In this document: positions 55,524-63,702 of the stretch, in pieces
How positions within the stretch are numbered: the first letter of the stretch is position 1
Layout: each line of letters opens with the position of its first letter
Assembly (NCBI RefSeq): GCF_002067275.1
Contig: NZ_MVQX01000054.1
Span: 62,001-126,000 of the forward strand
Reading direction: 5' to 3'
Length of the DNA: 64,000 bases
Source: Methanomethylovorans sp. PtaU1.Bin093
GTDB lineage: Archaea > Halobacteriota > Methanosarcinia > Methanosarcinales > Methanosarcinaceae
The notes under the pieces: generated by a model
The model's database searches: none
What the model saw: only the letters and a program-made list of their open reading frames with translations
What the model was told of the DNA's origin: nothing
Program-made: the position numbers and the translations under genes

Positions 55524-55645
55524 TAATCCAATATGACGGGATTAAGAGGGTGATGATGAGAACTTCGTCAATGGGCGAACATGGCGTTCCCCTGATGAAG
55601 GTCTGAGGGCGCATAAGCGTTCTAATCCAATGATCCTCACTCTTA
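55524..55645 (+). promoter_or_regulatory. Structured 5' leader RNA of the S-layer gene, switch-like
   Basis: The leader can form several strong helices: hairpin A, CTTCGTCA (55563-55570) with TGATGAAG (55593-55600), continued inward by GGG/CCC and GAAC/GTTC around loop ATGGC; hairpin B, GGGCGC (55607-55612) with GCGTTC (55617-55622) around ATAA. GGATTA (55539-55544) can pair either with TAATCC at 55524-55529 or with TAATCC at 55623-55628; the second closes A and B in a three-way junction. GAGGGT/ATCCTC (55546/55633) is a further competing pair. A strong Shine-Dalgarno GGAGG (55661-55665) follows. Structure is from inspection; function is inferred. Confidence 0.6.
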
Positions 55646-55671
55646 GATATACAAACTAACGGAGGAAAATA

Positions 55672-57624
55672 ATGAGTAAATTCGCAGCAGTAACAATTGC
55701 TACACTTATGCTGATGGCAGTATTCGTCTCAGCGGCCAGTGCAGCAACTTCTGTAAACACCGTGGAGATAAGAAGCCCGGTGTTCAGCGGCAGCAGTTTA
55801 AGCACAATCCCTGTGAATTTTGACTATACTGAATTCGCAGGATTCTATTATGATATCGACGACGACATTGGTTCCGAGAGCCTGAGAATCGATAATACAA
55901 AGGCTAGCGGAAGGACCATCCAAGAGGATGGACTTATTTACGAAACAACCATCCAGCAGATCGGTTATGCATATGATGGCTGGAATGGGGAATTCCCCAA
56001 GATGGGCTTCCTTGCACAGGAATATGTGCCAGTCAACAACCAGCCTGACGTTCTGTCCAAGCTCCTGCTTGACAGTGATGACAAGTACACTCTGAGGGTC
56101 GGTCAAAGTCTTGACCTTGGCGAGGGCTACACGCTCACACCAAAGCAGATAGATGTCGAAGGTGACAAAGTCTGGCTCGAGCTGAGCAAGGACGGCGAAT
56201 ACCTTGATGACCAGGTCATTACAGTAACTGGTACTGATGTCGAGAACAGCACCTGGAACTACGAAGAGGACGATGTAGGCGGCGAGGATGATGTAGTCAT
56301 CATGAGAGCCCACGTTAACGAAGTATTCCAGGGTCAGGTCGACAGCCTTGCAGTTATCGAGGGTCTGTGGCTCATCTCCAACGAACCAATGGAGATCGAG
56401 ACTGATGACACATTCGATGCACTCGAGGTTACTACAATAGGCAGCGATTTCCTTACACTGACAAACAAGAATTCCATAGCTCTTACCAAGAACAAGGATA
56501 TTGTCCTTGCAGGTGATCTGAAGATCAAGACCGCTGATTCAAACGATCTGGTTTTCTACTTCTATAAGGAGATCACCGCACCAGGAACCTATCAGGTAAG
56601 GGGTTCAGTTGCAACAGGCAGCGCTAACTGGGATTACAGCTCATTCGCAGGCTTCTACTATGACCTGGATTCAAACCTGGCATCTGAAGAAATGGATGTC
56701 ACTGTGACCGGTACCAGGTCAATCTCACAGGATGATCTTGTATACACTACCACTATCCAGAACGTAGACTACGAGTATGATGGATGGGTTGGAACCTATC
56801 CAAAGATGGGCTTCCTCGCAGAAGAGTATGTACCAGTCAACGATCAGCCAGATGTACTCTCCAAGCTCCTGCTTGACAGTAATGACAAGTACACTCTGAG
56901 GGTCGGTCAGACGCTTGACCTTGGCGAGGGCTACACGCTTACACCAAAGCAGATCGATGTCGAGGGCGACAAGGTCTGGCTCGAGCTGAGCAAGGACGGC
57001 GAATACCTTGATGACCAGGTCATTACAGTAACTGGTACTGATGTTGCGAACAGCACCTGGGACTACGAAGAGGATGATGTAGGCGGCGAGGATGATGTAG
57101 TCATCATGAGAGCCCACGTCAACGAAGTGTTCCAGGGTCAGGTCGACAGCCTTGCAGTTATCGAGGGTCTGTGGCTCATCTCCAACGAACCAATGGAGAT
57201 CGAGACTGACGATACCTTCGATGCACTCGAGGTCACAACAATCGGTGACGACTTCCTTACACTGACAAACAAGGATGACCTTACACTGTCCAAGAATAAG
57301 GAAATCAAGATCGCTGGCAACATGTTCTTCAAGGTTGCAGATGCAAATGAACTCCGCTACTACCCATACGCTGAGTATGTCATAGGCGGCAATGTAACTG
57401 AGCCAACCGAGCCAACAACTCCAACCGAGCCAACCGAGCCAACAACTCCAACCACTCCAACCGAGCCAACAACTCCAACCACTCCAGGTGTTAACGAGAC
57501 TCCAACCACTCCAGGTGTCAACGAGACTCCAACCACACCACCAACTGAGGACACTCCAGGCTTTGAGGCAATCTTCGCAGTTGCTGGTCTCCTGGCAGTT
57601 GCATACCTTGTCAGAAGGAACTAA
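55672..57624 (+). CDS. Major S-layer protein, two-domain, PGF-CTERM
   Basis: The cell-surface lattice protein typical of Methanosarcinales. A signal peptide (cleavage after VSAASA, near residue 25) leads to two tandem S-layer duplication domains (DUF1608-like; about 30-300 and 300-570) that repeat with a period of 268 residues and are nearly identical for about 150 residues. N-x-S/T sequons such as ENSTW and ANSTW are candidate AglB sites. A Thr/Pro/Glu-rich stalk follows, then the PGF-CTERM signal (TPGFEAIFAVAG, hydrophobic span, RRN). GGAGG precedes the ATG. The gene is a strong candidate for the most abundant protein of the cell surface. Confidence 0.95.
   Translation: MSKFAAVTIATLMLMAVFVSAASAATSVNTVEIRSPVFSGSSLSTIPVNFDYTEFAGFYYDIDDDIGSESLRIDNTKASGRTIQEDGLIYETTIQQIGYAYDGWNGEFPKMGFLAQEYVPVNNQPDVLSKLLLDSDDKYTLRVGQSLDLGEGYTLTPKQIDVEGDKVWLELSKDGEYLDDQVITVTGTDVENSTWNYEEDDVGGEDDVVIMRAHVNEVFQGQVDSLAVIEGLWLISNEPMEIETDDTFDALEVTTIGSDFLTLTNKNSIALTKNKDIVLAGDLKIKTADSNDLVFYFYKEITAPGTYQVRGSVATGSANWDYSSFAGFYYDLDSNLASEEMDVTVTGTRSISQDDLVYTTTIQNVDYEYDGWVGTYPKMGFLAEEYVPVNDQPDVLSKLLLDSNDKYTLRVGQTLDLGEGYTLTPKQIDVEGDKVWLELSKDGEYLDDQVITVTGTDVANSTWDYEEDDVGGEDDVVIMRAHVNEVFQGQVDSLAVIEGLWLISNEPMEIETDDTFDALEVTTIGDDFLTLTNKDDLTLSKNKEIKIAGNMFFKVADANELRYYPYAEYVIGGNVTEPTEPTTPTEPTEPTTPTTPTEPTTPTTPGVNETPTTPGVNETPTTPPTEDTPGFEAIFAVAGLLAVAYLVRRN
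56000..57273 (+). repeat. Internal tandem DNA duplication within the S-layer gene
   Basis: Two copies of about 470 bases, 56000-56469 and 56804-57273, lie exactly 804 bases apart. They include long identical runs, for example about 70 bases around 56170-56240 and 56974-57044, even at third codon positions. The repeat codes for the matching half of each S-layer domain; flanking parts of the domains are much more diverged. Confidence 0.85.
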
Positions 57625-57637
57625 GTAAGCTAAAATG

Positions 57638-57672
57638 AGAAGGGATTAAACCCTTCTTATATCTCTTTTTTT
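57638..57672 (+). terminator. Hairpin and T-tract terminator after S-layer gene
   Basis: AGAAGGG (57638-57644) and CCCTTCT (57651-57657) form a perfect 7-bp stem with loop ATTAAA, followed by TATATCTC and a run of seven T. It lies 14 bases past the stop codon, a suitable stop for a highly expressed monocistronic gene. Confidence 0.75.
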
Positions 57673-57771
57673 ATGAATTTCCTATAGGTGTCTATATCCT
57701 CGTTGATCGGACATCAGTTTAATAATTAATGAAGCTTCTATTATCGGACTATTACATCCCGAGGTAATACC

Positions 57772-58338
57772 ATGAAGAAACAGTTAAGTTTAGTGTTGAT
57801 ATTTGTAGTATTGTTCATGGGTTTCTCAGGCTGCATCTTCAAAGGGAATGAGAACATTACTACTCCCTCAAGTGGCCAGGTTGCCCCAATGGAAAATGTT
57901 TCTGAACTTGTGGTACTTAAGAATATTCCTTCAGGTTATTCATTCATCGATATCATGCCACCTTCGGAAACGTTGAATGGTGAATTTTCAAATGTTGAAA
58001 ATGTCGTAGAGGCTGCTATTGGTAGCTACCAAGCTAATGAGAGTGCACGTGTGCAGTATCATGTTACAGCAGTAAAATTTTCAGATGCTGTATCTGCAGA
58101 ATCTTTCCTTACTAATTATAAGACCACCTTTAAAGTACTCTCAAACAATGAGACTTTCCAGCAGGTTGAATTCAATGGACATGAAGCTACACAGGTTTTG
58201 AGTTATTCTGTTGATGGGGGTAAAAACGTTCCAAGATACAAGTATTTCTGGAATAACGAGAACTTTGTCTTCATCATTGAAGGGAACTCTGAAGATCCTG
58301 CTGTAGGGCTTGATTTTGCAAAGGCAATAGGGTACTGA
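57772..58338 (+). CDS. Putative surface lipoprotein of unknown family
   Basis: A 188-residue exported protein. The N-terminus is a lipoprotein-like signal (KKQLSLVLIFVVLFMGFSGC, lipobox Cys near residue 21) followed by an Asn/Ser/Thr linker with sequons. The mature domain is an alpha/beta fold (YSFIDIMPPSE, YHVTAVKFSD, KTTFKVLSN, FVFIIEGNS) I cannot name. It has no PGF-CTERM tail, so lipid at the Cys would be its anchor. A single gene between the S-layer gene and tRNA-Met. Confidence 0.75.
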   Translation: MKKQLSLVLIFVVLFMGFSGCIFKGNENITTPSSGQVAPMENVSELVVLKNIPSGYSFIDIMPPSETLNGEFSNVENVVEAAIGSYQANESARVQYHVTAVKFSDAVSAESFLTNYKTTFKVLSNNETFQQVEFNGHEATQVLSYSVDGGKNVPRYKYFWNNENFVFIIEGNSEDPAVGLDFAKAIGY

Positions 58339-58387
58339 CAGCGTCATGTACAATTTCTTTTTTTATATGCGATTCCAATCGATACGC

Positions 58388-58395
58388 TTTAATAT
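58388..58395 (+). promoter_or_regulatory. TATA box of tRNA-Met
   Basis: TTTAATAT is centred about 33 bases before the tRNA 5' end, so transcription would begin a few bases upstream of the mature end, as is common for archaeal tRNA genes. Confidence 0.45.
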
Positions 58396-58423
58396 GAAAA
58401 TACCCTTCTAGATGCTACGCTAT

Positions 58424-58533
58424 GCCCGGATAGCCTAGTCGGTTGGGGCGCCAGACTCATAGGGAAAATTAACGAGTGCGTCCATATCTCCTGAGATATC
58501 TGGAGGTCGCGTGTTCGAGTCACGCTCCGGGCA
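58424..58533 (+). tRNA. tRNA-Met (CAT), with 36-base intron
   Basis: The exons form a cloverleaf with 7-bp acceptor stem GCCCGGA/TCCGGGC, D arm AGCCTAGTCGG, anticodon stem CCAGA/TCTGG with loop CTCATAA, and T arm GTGTTCGAGTCAC. The CAT anticodon is split from its stem by an intron at 58462-58497, at the standard site after position 37; CTCA and TGAG around the junction can form the bulge-helix-bulge used by the archaeal splicing endonuclease. Elongator Met is the likely identity since archaeal tRNA-Met often holds this intron; a CAT-type isoleucine tRNA is the alternative. TATA-like TTTAATAT is at 58388. Confidence 0.9.
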
Positions 58534-58679
58534 CTAATTTTAAATTCAATTCATCATTTTCGTCAGCACATTTTTCATGTATTCTGCAAGTTACTTCAAT
58601 TCTTTTATTCAATTTTTTCTCAATTCTCTCCCTCTGCCATCGCGCAAAACATATATGCTGTCAGCAGGTACATAGCCTC

Positions 58680-61391
58680 ATGAACTTTCAGATCCTGGAT
58701 GCGGACTATGTAACCGAAGGTACTGTTCCTGTTGTGCGCCTCTTCGGCAGAGCTGAGGACGGTAAAAGTACCTGCTGTTATGTGCCGGGATTTGAACCTT
58801 ATTTTTATGTGAATGCTTCCGGTGAGCTTGACCTGATCTGCAAGCTCATAAAGGAACGTTTTGACGTGGTCAAGAATGTCGAGATCGTTCAGCGGTTTGA
58901 GCCAGTGGGGTATCAGAAGTTCAAAAAGCCTATGATACAGGTCACGACCTATGAGCCAAGGCATGTTCCTGAGATCCGCGACGAAATACTGCAGATCTCC
59001 GGAGTAAAAGAGGTATACGAGACCGATATACTTTTCAGGAACCGCTTTTTGATAGACAGGGGACTGCATGGCATGGGCTGGGTCTCAGTTTCCCCCTCTC
59101 AGGAAGCCCATCCAGGGGGTAAGATATATTGTGACATAGTCTGCTCGGACAGGCAGCCTGTAGAGGTGGATAAGCTTCCTAATGCTCCTCTTAAGTTCCT
59201 TTCCTTTGATATCGAATGCCTGCCAATAGGCGGCTCCATGCCCTCTCCGGACGAATCTCCTGTGATCATGATCAGTCTTACATTTGCCCCAGCCTACAAA
59301 GGGCACAATACTATAGTGCTTGTGGCAAAGCCTGTATCAGGTGCGGGTTCTGATGTAGAGTCGCTACAGAACGAAGAGTTCATGTTCAAGCGGTTCTTTG
59401 AGATTTTAAGGGACTATGATCCCGATATACTAATTGGTTACAACATCAACGATTTCGACATTCCTTACATTAGTGACCGGATCAAGTTCCTTGCAGACTC
59501 TGGAACTACTATAGACTCTGGTTCAGGGCGCGACGGGAGACCAATGAGTTACCGGAAGATAGGAACAATGACCCTTATCTCACTGGCAGGAAGGGTTGTG
59601 GTCGATGTCCTCCCTCTCATCCGCAGCCAGTTCAGTTTAAAGAGGTATACCTTACGCAATGTAGCCAAAGAACTGCTGGACAGGGAAAAGCTTGACGTGG
59701 CACCCTCAGAAATGGAAGACCACTGGAATGATGAAGGCGAAAAACTTCTCAAGTTCATAGATTATGCAAGGCGCGACTCCGAACTTGCCATGGAGCTGGT
59801 TATGAAACTCCAGTTACTTGACAGGTACATAGCCATCTCCAGAGTAAGCGGTTCCCTTTTACAGGAAGTCATTGATGGAGGTCAGACATCTATGGTAGAG
59901 AACCTTCTGCTGCGTGAATGCCGCATTAGGGATCGTGTGATACCTCCCAAACCCGATGATAATCTTGTCTATGCCAGGAACAAGAACAGCGAGGGCTTGA
60001 AAGGAGGTGAAGTGCTGGAGCCTAAAAAAGGCCTTCTTGAGAACGTAGTGATACTCGACTACAAGTCTCTCTATCCCACTATAATGATGGCTCACAATCT
60101 TTGCTATACAACGGTTGTTGAGAAAGATATTCCTGGGGAAGGCGAAACCATTACTCCACCCTCTGGTGGGAGATTTGTAACAGCAAATGTTTCAAAAGGG
60201 ATCATGCCCACTATCCTGGAAAATCTGCTCAACCGAAGGATAGAGACAAAGAAACGCATGAAAGGTATATCCAATGAGGATGAATATAGGGCTCTCGATG
60301 CCACCCAGTTTGCTCTGAAAATATTGCTGAATAGCTTTTATGGCTATGCAGGATATACCCGTGCACGTCTGTACAGTCTTACCCTTGCAAATGCCGTCAC
60401 GAGTTTTGGAAGGGAGAATATTATCACCACACGTTCACTTATAGAGGATACTATACGTACCATCTACCTCAAGGATGGTAATTCCTATCTGAAAAGTGAG
60501 ATATCACCTGGTCCTCTGAACAAGGATGTTTTCCTCTCCGTGGTTTATGGGGATACTGATAGTGTCTTTGTGCAATGCACAGGAAAAAATGAGATATCAC
60601 TTGAAGATGCAGAGCTTGTAGGTAAGAAGATCTCAGGCATAGTTTCGGCTTCCTTGCCAGATCCAATGGAACTGGAGTTCGAGTCCATAGCAAAACGTGC
60701 TCTTTTCATAGCAAAGAAAAGGTATGCTATCTGGGTATTTGAGCGGTCTGGTGATGGATGGAAAGATGGTATAAAGGTCAAAGGCATGGAAACAGTCCGC
60801 AGGGACTGGTGTGAACTTACATCCAAGACCCTGAACAGAGTACTCGAACTAGTGCTTAAGGAAGGTGAAGTAGAGGCAGCAGTGATGCATGTGAGAAAAG
60901 TAGTAGATTCTATACGTAACCTTGATGTCACAAAGGACAAGGATATCATAGATGATCTGATCATGACGCGCATGTACTCAAAAAGGCGTGAACACTATAA
61001 GAACAAACAGCCTCATATTACCGTTGCTGAGAAGATGGAACAGAGAACCGGTTCTCTTCCACCTGTGGGTGAACGCATACCTTTTGTCATCACTGCAGGT
61101 AAAGATCTATTCGTGAACCGTGCAGAAGACCCGGAATATGTCCGCGAGAATAATGTACCTCTTGATGTTGACTATTATATCAAGAAACAGATCCTTCCGC
61201 CGGTGGAGAGGATCCTGGGAGTATTCGGTGTAGACCTTTCAAACCTTGACTATGATTCGAAACAGACAGGCCTGTCAGATTTTACAGCAGGTCCCTCTGA
61301 AAAAAAGATAGGGGGGTCAGTGTCGAGGAAATCGGATCACGAGGGGCAATCGCCAAACAGCGGTTCCCAAAGTTCCCTCTTTGATTTCTGA
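58680..61391 (+). CDS. polB: DNA polymerase, family B
   Basis: Replicative or repair DNA polymerase of 903 residues. Exonuclease motifs FDIEC (about 175), NINDFDIPY (about 253) and YARRDSEL, then polymerase motifs DYKSLYPTIM (A), NSFYGY (B) and YGDTDSVFV (C), are all intact. The C-terminus ends in a PCNA-interacting peptide, QSSLFDF. The frame remains open to 58476, but that stretch overlaps tRNA-Met; ATG 58680 gives the normal N-terminus (MNFQILDADY). No intein is present in the polymerase motifs. Confidence 0.97.
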   Translation: MNFQILDADYVTEGTVPVVRLFGRAEDGKSTCCYVPGFEPYFYVNASGELDLICKLIKERFDVVKNVEIVQRFEPVGYQKFKKPMIQVTTYEPRHVPEIRDEILQISGVKEVYETDILFRNRFLIDRGLHGMGWVSVSPSQEAHPGGKIYCDIVCSDRQPVEVDKLPNAPLKFLSFDIECLPIGGSMPSPDESPVIMISLTFAPAYKGHNTIVLVAKPVSGAGSDVESLQNEEFMFKRFFEILRDYDPDILIGYNINDFDIPYISDRIKFLADSGTTIDSGSGRDGRPMSYRKIGTMTLISLAGRVVVDVLPLIRSQFSLKRYTLRNVAKELLDREKLDVAPSEMEDHWNDEGEKLLKFIDYARRDSELAMELVMKLQLLDRYIAISRVSGSLLQEVIDGGQTSMVENLLLRECRIRDRVIPPKPDDNLVYARNKNSEGLKGGEVLEPKKGLLENVVILDYKSLYPTIMMAHNLCYTTVVEKDIPGEGETITPPSGGRFVTANVSKGIMPTILENLLNRRIETKKRMKGISNEDEYRALDATQFALKILLNSFYGYAGYTRARLYSLTLANAVTSFGRENIITTRSLIEDTIRTIYLKDGNSYLKSEISPGPLNKDVFLSVVYGDTDSVFVQCTGKNEISLEDAELVGKKISGIVSASLPDPMELEFESIAKRALFIAKKRYAIWVFERSGDGWKDGIKVKGMETVRRDWCELTSKTLNRVLELVLKEGEVEAAVMHVRKVVDSIRNLDVTKDKDIIDDLIMTRMYSKRREHYKNKQPHITVAEKMEQRTGSLPPVGERIPFVITAGKDLFVNRAEDPEYVRENNVPLDVDYYIKKQILPPVERILGVFGVDLSNLDYDSKQTGLSDFTAGPSEKKIGGSVSRKSDHEGQSPNSGSQSSLFDF

Positions 61392-62051
61392 TCAGTTCAG
61401 CTTTACTCTTTCGGCTGTTGCCATATACACTATACTTTGACATAAATTGCATACATGGTCGCCGATACGTTCCATGTATCTCAGGACAAACAACAGGTGT
61501 GAAGCATCACTGATAATGGTGTTGTTATTGTTCATTATCTCGATGTATTGTTTCTCATTTTCAAAGAAAAGTTTGTCTAATTTGTCATCTTCTTCTGCAA
61601 TTCTTTTAGCAAGCTCGGCATCTGAATTCTGAAAAGCTACGATTGTGTCCTCCAGCATTTTCTCCGCTATACTTCCCATAGCGGATATTCTTGACAGTAG
61701 TGGCTCTATATCGGCAATTTCTCCTTCCACCTCTAAAGTCACCCATGCAATGTTACTGGCAAGGTCACTTAATCTCTCCAGATCAATAGCCATTGTAAGG
61801 CATGAAGTTATAAGTCTCATATCTCCAGCCATGGGTTGCTGAAGAGTTATAAGATCTGATACACATTTATCTATCATCATCTCGTGCTCGTCTACGATAT
61901 CGTCCATTGAAATAGTTTCCTCGGCAAGTGCTTTGTCCAGTTTTTTGAGAGATAAAGTAGCTTTTTTGACCATGTCCAGTGAGGTTACAGCCATTTCTAT
62001 TGTGTTAGCTTTTAATATCTCCAGGTTTCTCTGGTATTTTTCTCTTGACAT
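61392..62051 (-). CDS. phoU: Phosphate signalling complex protein PhoU
   Basis: A 219-residue helical protein with two PhoU repeats; each has the metal motif, DLERLSDLASNIAW and MERIGDHVCNLCQS. It inhibits phosphate uptake and links PstSCAB to signalling. ATG 62051 follows GGTGA and the N-terminus MSREKYQRNLE is usual; the ORF extends to 62063. It is the last gene of the pst operon, immediately after pstB. A separate AbrB-PhoU regulator is at 43104. Confidence 0.95.
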   Translation of the reverse strand: MSREKYQRNLEILKANTIEMAVTSLDMVKKATLSLKKLDKALAEETISMDDIVDEHEMMIDKCVSDLITLQQPMAGDMRLITSCLTMAIDLERLSDLASNIAWVTLEVEGEIADIEPLLSRISAMGSIAEKMLEDTIVAFQNSDAELAKRIAEEDDKLDKLFFENEKQYIEIMNNNNTIISDASHLLFVLRYMERIGDHVCNLCQSIVYMATAERVKLN

Positions 62052-62055
62052 GTCT

Positions 62056-62829
62056 TCACCCAAACCTTCCCGTTATGTAATCTTCCGTCTGCTTCATTCT
62101 CGGATTTTCAAATATCTGATCCGTTTTACCATATTCTATCAGATCCCCTAGGAGGAAGAAAGCAGTGTAATCTGATATCCGTGCAGCTTGCTGCATATTA
62201 TGTGTGACTATCACTATGGTATATTTTTGTTTGAGTTCCATTATAAGCTCTTCGATCTTGGAAGTGGATATCGGGTCAAGTGCACTGCAGGGTTCATCAA
62301 ACAATATTACTTCCGGTTTAACGGCCAGTGTTCTTGCGATACAAAGTCTCTGTTGTTGTCCCCCGCTCAGATCCAGGGCAGATGTTGTCAGCCTATCGGC
62401 AACTTCTTCCCACAGCGCTCCTGACTTGAGTGCCTCTTCTACTATGCCATAGATATCTTTTTTAGCAGCACCATGGATCTTGGGTCCATACGCAATGTTA
62501 TCATGGATGGACATGGGGAAAGGATTTGGTTTTTGAAAGACCATGCCCACTCTTTTTCTAAGTTCTACAACATCCACATCTTTGGCATAGATATCTTTAT
62601 TATCTATCTTGATCAGTCCATCTATTCTGCAATTTTTAACAAGATCGTTCATCCTGTTTATACATCTCAAAAAAGTGGATTTCCCACATCCAGAAGGGCC
62701 TATGAAGGCTGTCACACTGTTCTTAGGTATATCGATAGAAATATCGCGAAGTGCCTGCTTATCTCCATACCATAGATTAAGTCCTCTTACTTCTATCTCG
62801 GTCTGGTTTCCGTTATTAGATCCTGACAT
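62056..62829 (-). CDS. pstB: Phosphate ABC transporter ATP-binding protein PstB
   Basis: ATPase subunit of the high-affinity phosphate importer. Walker [10 protein letters not shown], signature [16 protein letters not shown] and Walker [14 protein letters not shown] are complete; 257 residues is usual. It lies 15 bases after pstA and overlaps or abuts phoU. Confidence 0.97.
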   Translation of the reverse strand: MSGSNNGNQTEIEVRGLNLWYGDKQALRDISIDIPKNSVTAFIGPSGCGKSTFLRCINRMNDLVKNCRIDGLIKIDNKDIYAKDVDVVELRKRVGMVFQKPNPFPMSIHDNIAYGPKIHGAAKKDIYGIVEEALKSGALWEEVADRLTTSALDLSGGQQQRLCIARTLAVKPEVILFDEPCSALDPISTSKIEELIMELKQKYTIVIVTHNMQQAARISDYTAFFLLGDLIEYGKTDQIFENPRMKQTEDYITGRFG

Positions 62830-62844
62830 CTGCTTACCTCTTTA

Positions 62845-63702
62845 TTAATTTCTGAGTTTTCTTCTATAATGTCTCCGTATCATGACAGCTATCATGTTGA
62901 AACTAAGGACTATGGTCAGCAGTACCAGTGCAGTACCATATTGTATAGGCCTTGTTTGAGCGATATTAGTACCAGCAGTGGCAATTACATATAAATGATA
63001 AGGAAGTGCCATGAATTGGGAATATATTGAATCTGGGAGTCTTGGAAGAAAATATGCAGCTCCTGTTAACAATATAGGTGCTGTCTCTCCTGCAACTCTA
63101 CCCACTGCAAGGATAGTGCCTGTTATCATCCCTGGGATAGCAGGAGGGAGTACGACCTGTCTGATAGTCTGCCATTTAGTGACCCCAAGTGCCAGTGAAG
63201 CATAACGGTACTCCTCAGGTACAGTGATGAGGGCTTCCTGGCTTGCTCTGATTATGATCGGCAGAGCCATTAGTGCAAGGGTCAACGCTGAAGCGATCAA
63301 TGAGGCGCCATATCCCAGGTACTTCACAAACATCGCAAGTCCGAAAAGGCCAAATACAACGGATGGCGTTCCTGCAAGGTTGATGATAGCCATTTCTATG
63401 ATCCATTTGGTTCTGCCTGGTTGTGCATACTCGTTCAGATATATTGCTGCTAATATTCCTAGCGGTAAAGCAACTCCCATCGATCCGATTATCAGATAAA
63501 TTGTTCCGAGTATCGCAGGATATATACCTCCTTCTGTCATTCTGTTCCTGGGCATCTCTGTGAGAAAATCGATGCTGAGGATACTATATCCATTTATGGT
63601 TATTTGCAGAAGTATGATCACTACTATAATTGCTACGAGTACAGCACTAATCCTGAGCGCAGTAAATGCAATCTTTTGATCTCTTTGCGCTTTTTTTGTC
63701 AT
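62845..63702 (-). CDS. pstA: Phosphate ABC transporter permease PstA
   Basis: Inner-membrane permease subunit with six hydrophobic spans and the EAA-type loop in the ASLALGVTKWQTIRQVVLPPAIPGM region. Length 285. Its ATG overlaps the pstC stop (ATGA). Confidence 0.96.
   Translation of the reverse strand: MTKKAQRDQKIAFTALRISAVLVAIIVVIILLQITINGYSILSIDFLTEMPRNRMTEGGIYPAILGTIYLIIGSMGVALPLGILAAIYLNEYAQPGRTKWIIEMAIINLAGTPSVVFGLFGLAMFVKYLGYGASLIASALTLALMALPIIIRASQEALITVPEEYRYASLALGVTKWQTIRQVVLPPAIPGMITGTILAVGRVAGETAPILLTGAAYFLPRLPDSIYSQFMALPYHLYVIATAGTNIAQTRPIQYGTALVLLTIVLSFNMIAVMIRRHYRRKLRN

Noticed and set aside
55548-55606. Box C/D guide RNA in the S-layer leader (GTGATGA and CTGA motifs)
   Set aside because: C-like and D-like boxes occur, but the inner D'/C' boxes would overlap and no clean guide spacers result; the region folds better as a leader hairpin set.
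57400-57540. Simple tandem DNA repeat as an independent element
   Set aside because: The CCAACC-type repeats encode the Thr/Pro stalk in frame and are explained by the S-layer gene.
57360-57554. Minus-strand open frame of Val/Gly/Ser repeats
   Set aside because: It is the antisense reading of the Thr/Pro/Glu-rich stalk of the S-layer gene, a low-complexity artefact.
58476-58679. N-terminal extension of DNA polymerase B
   Set aside because: The extension overlaps the tRNA-Met gene and does not resemble the polymerase N-terminus, which begins cleanly at 58680.
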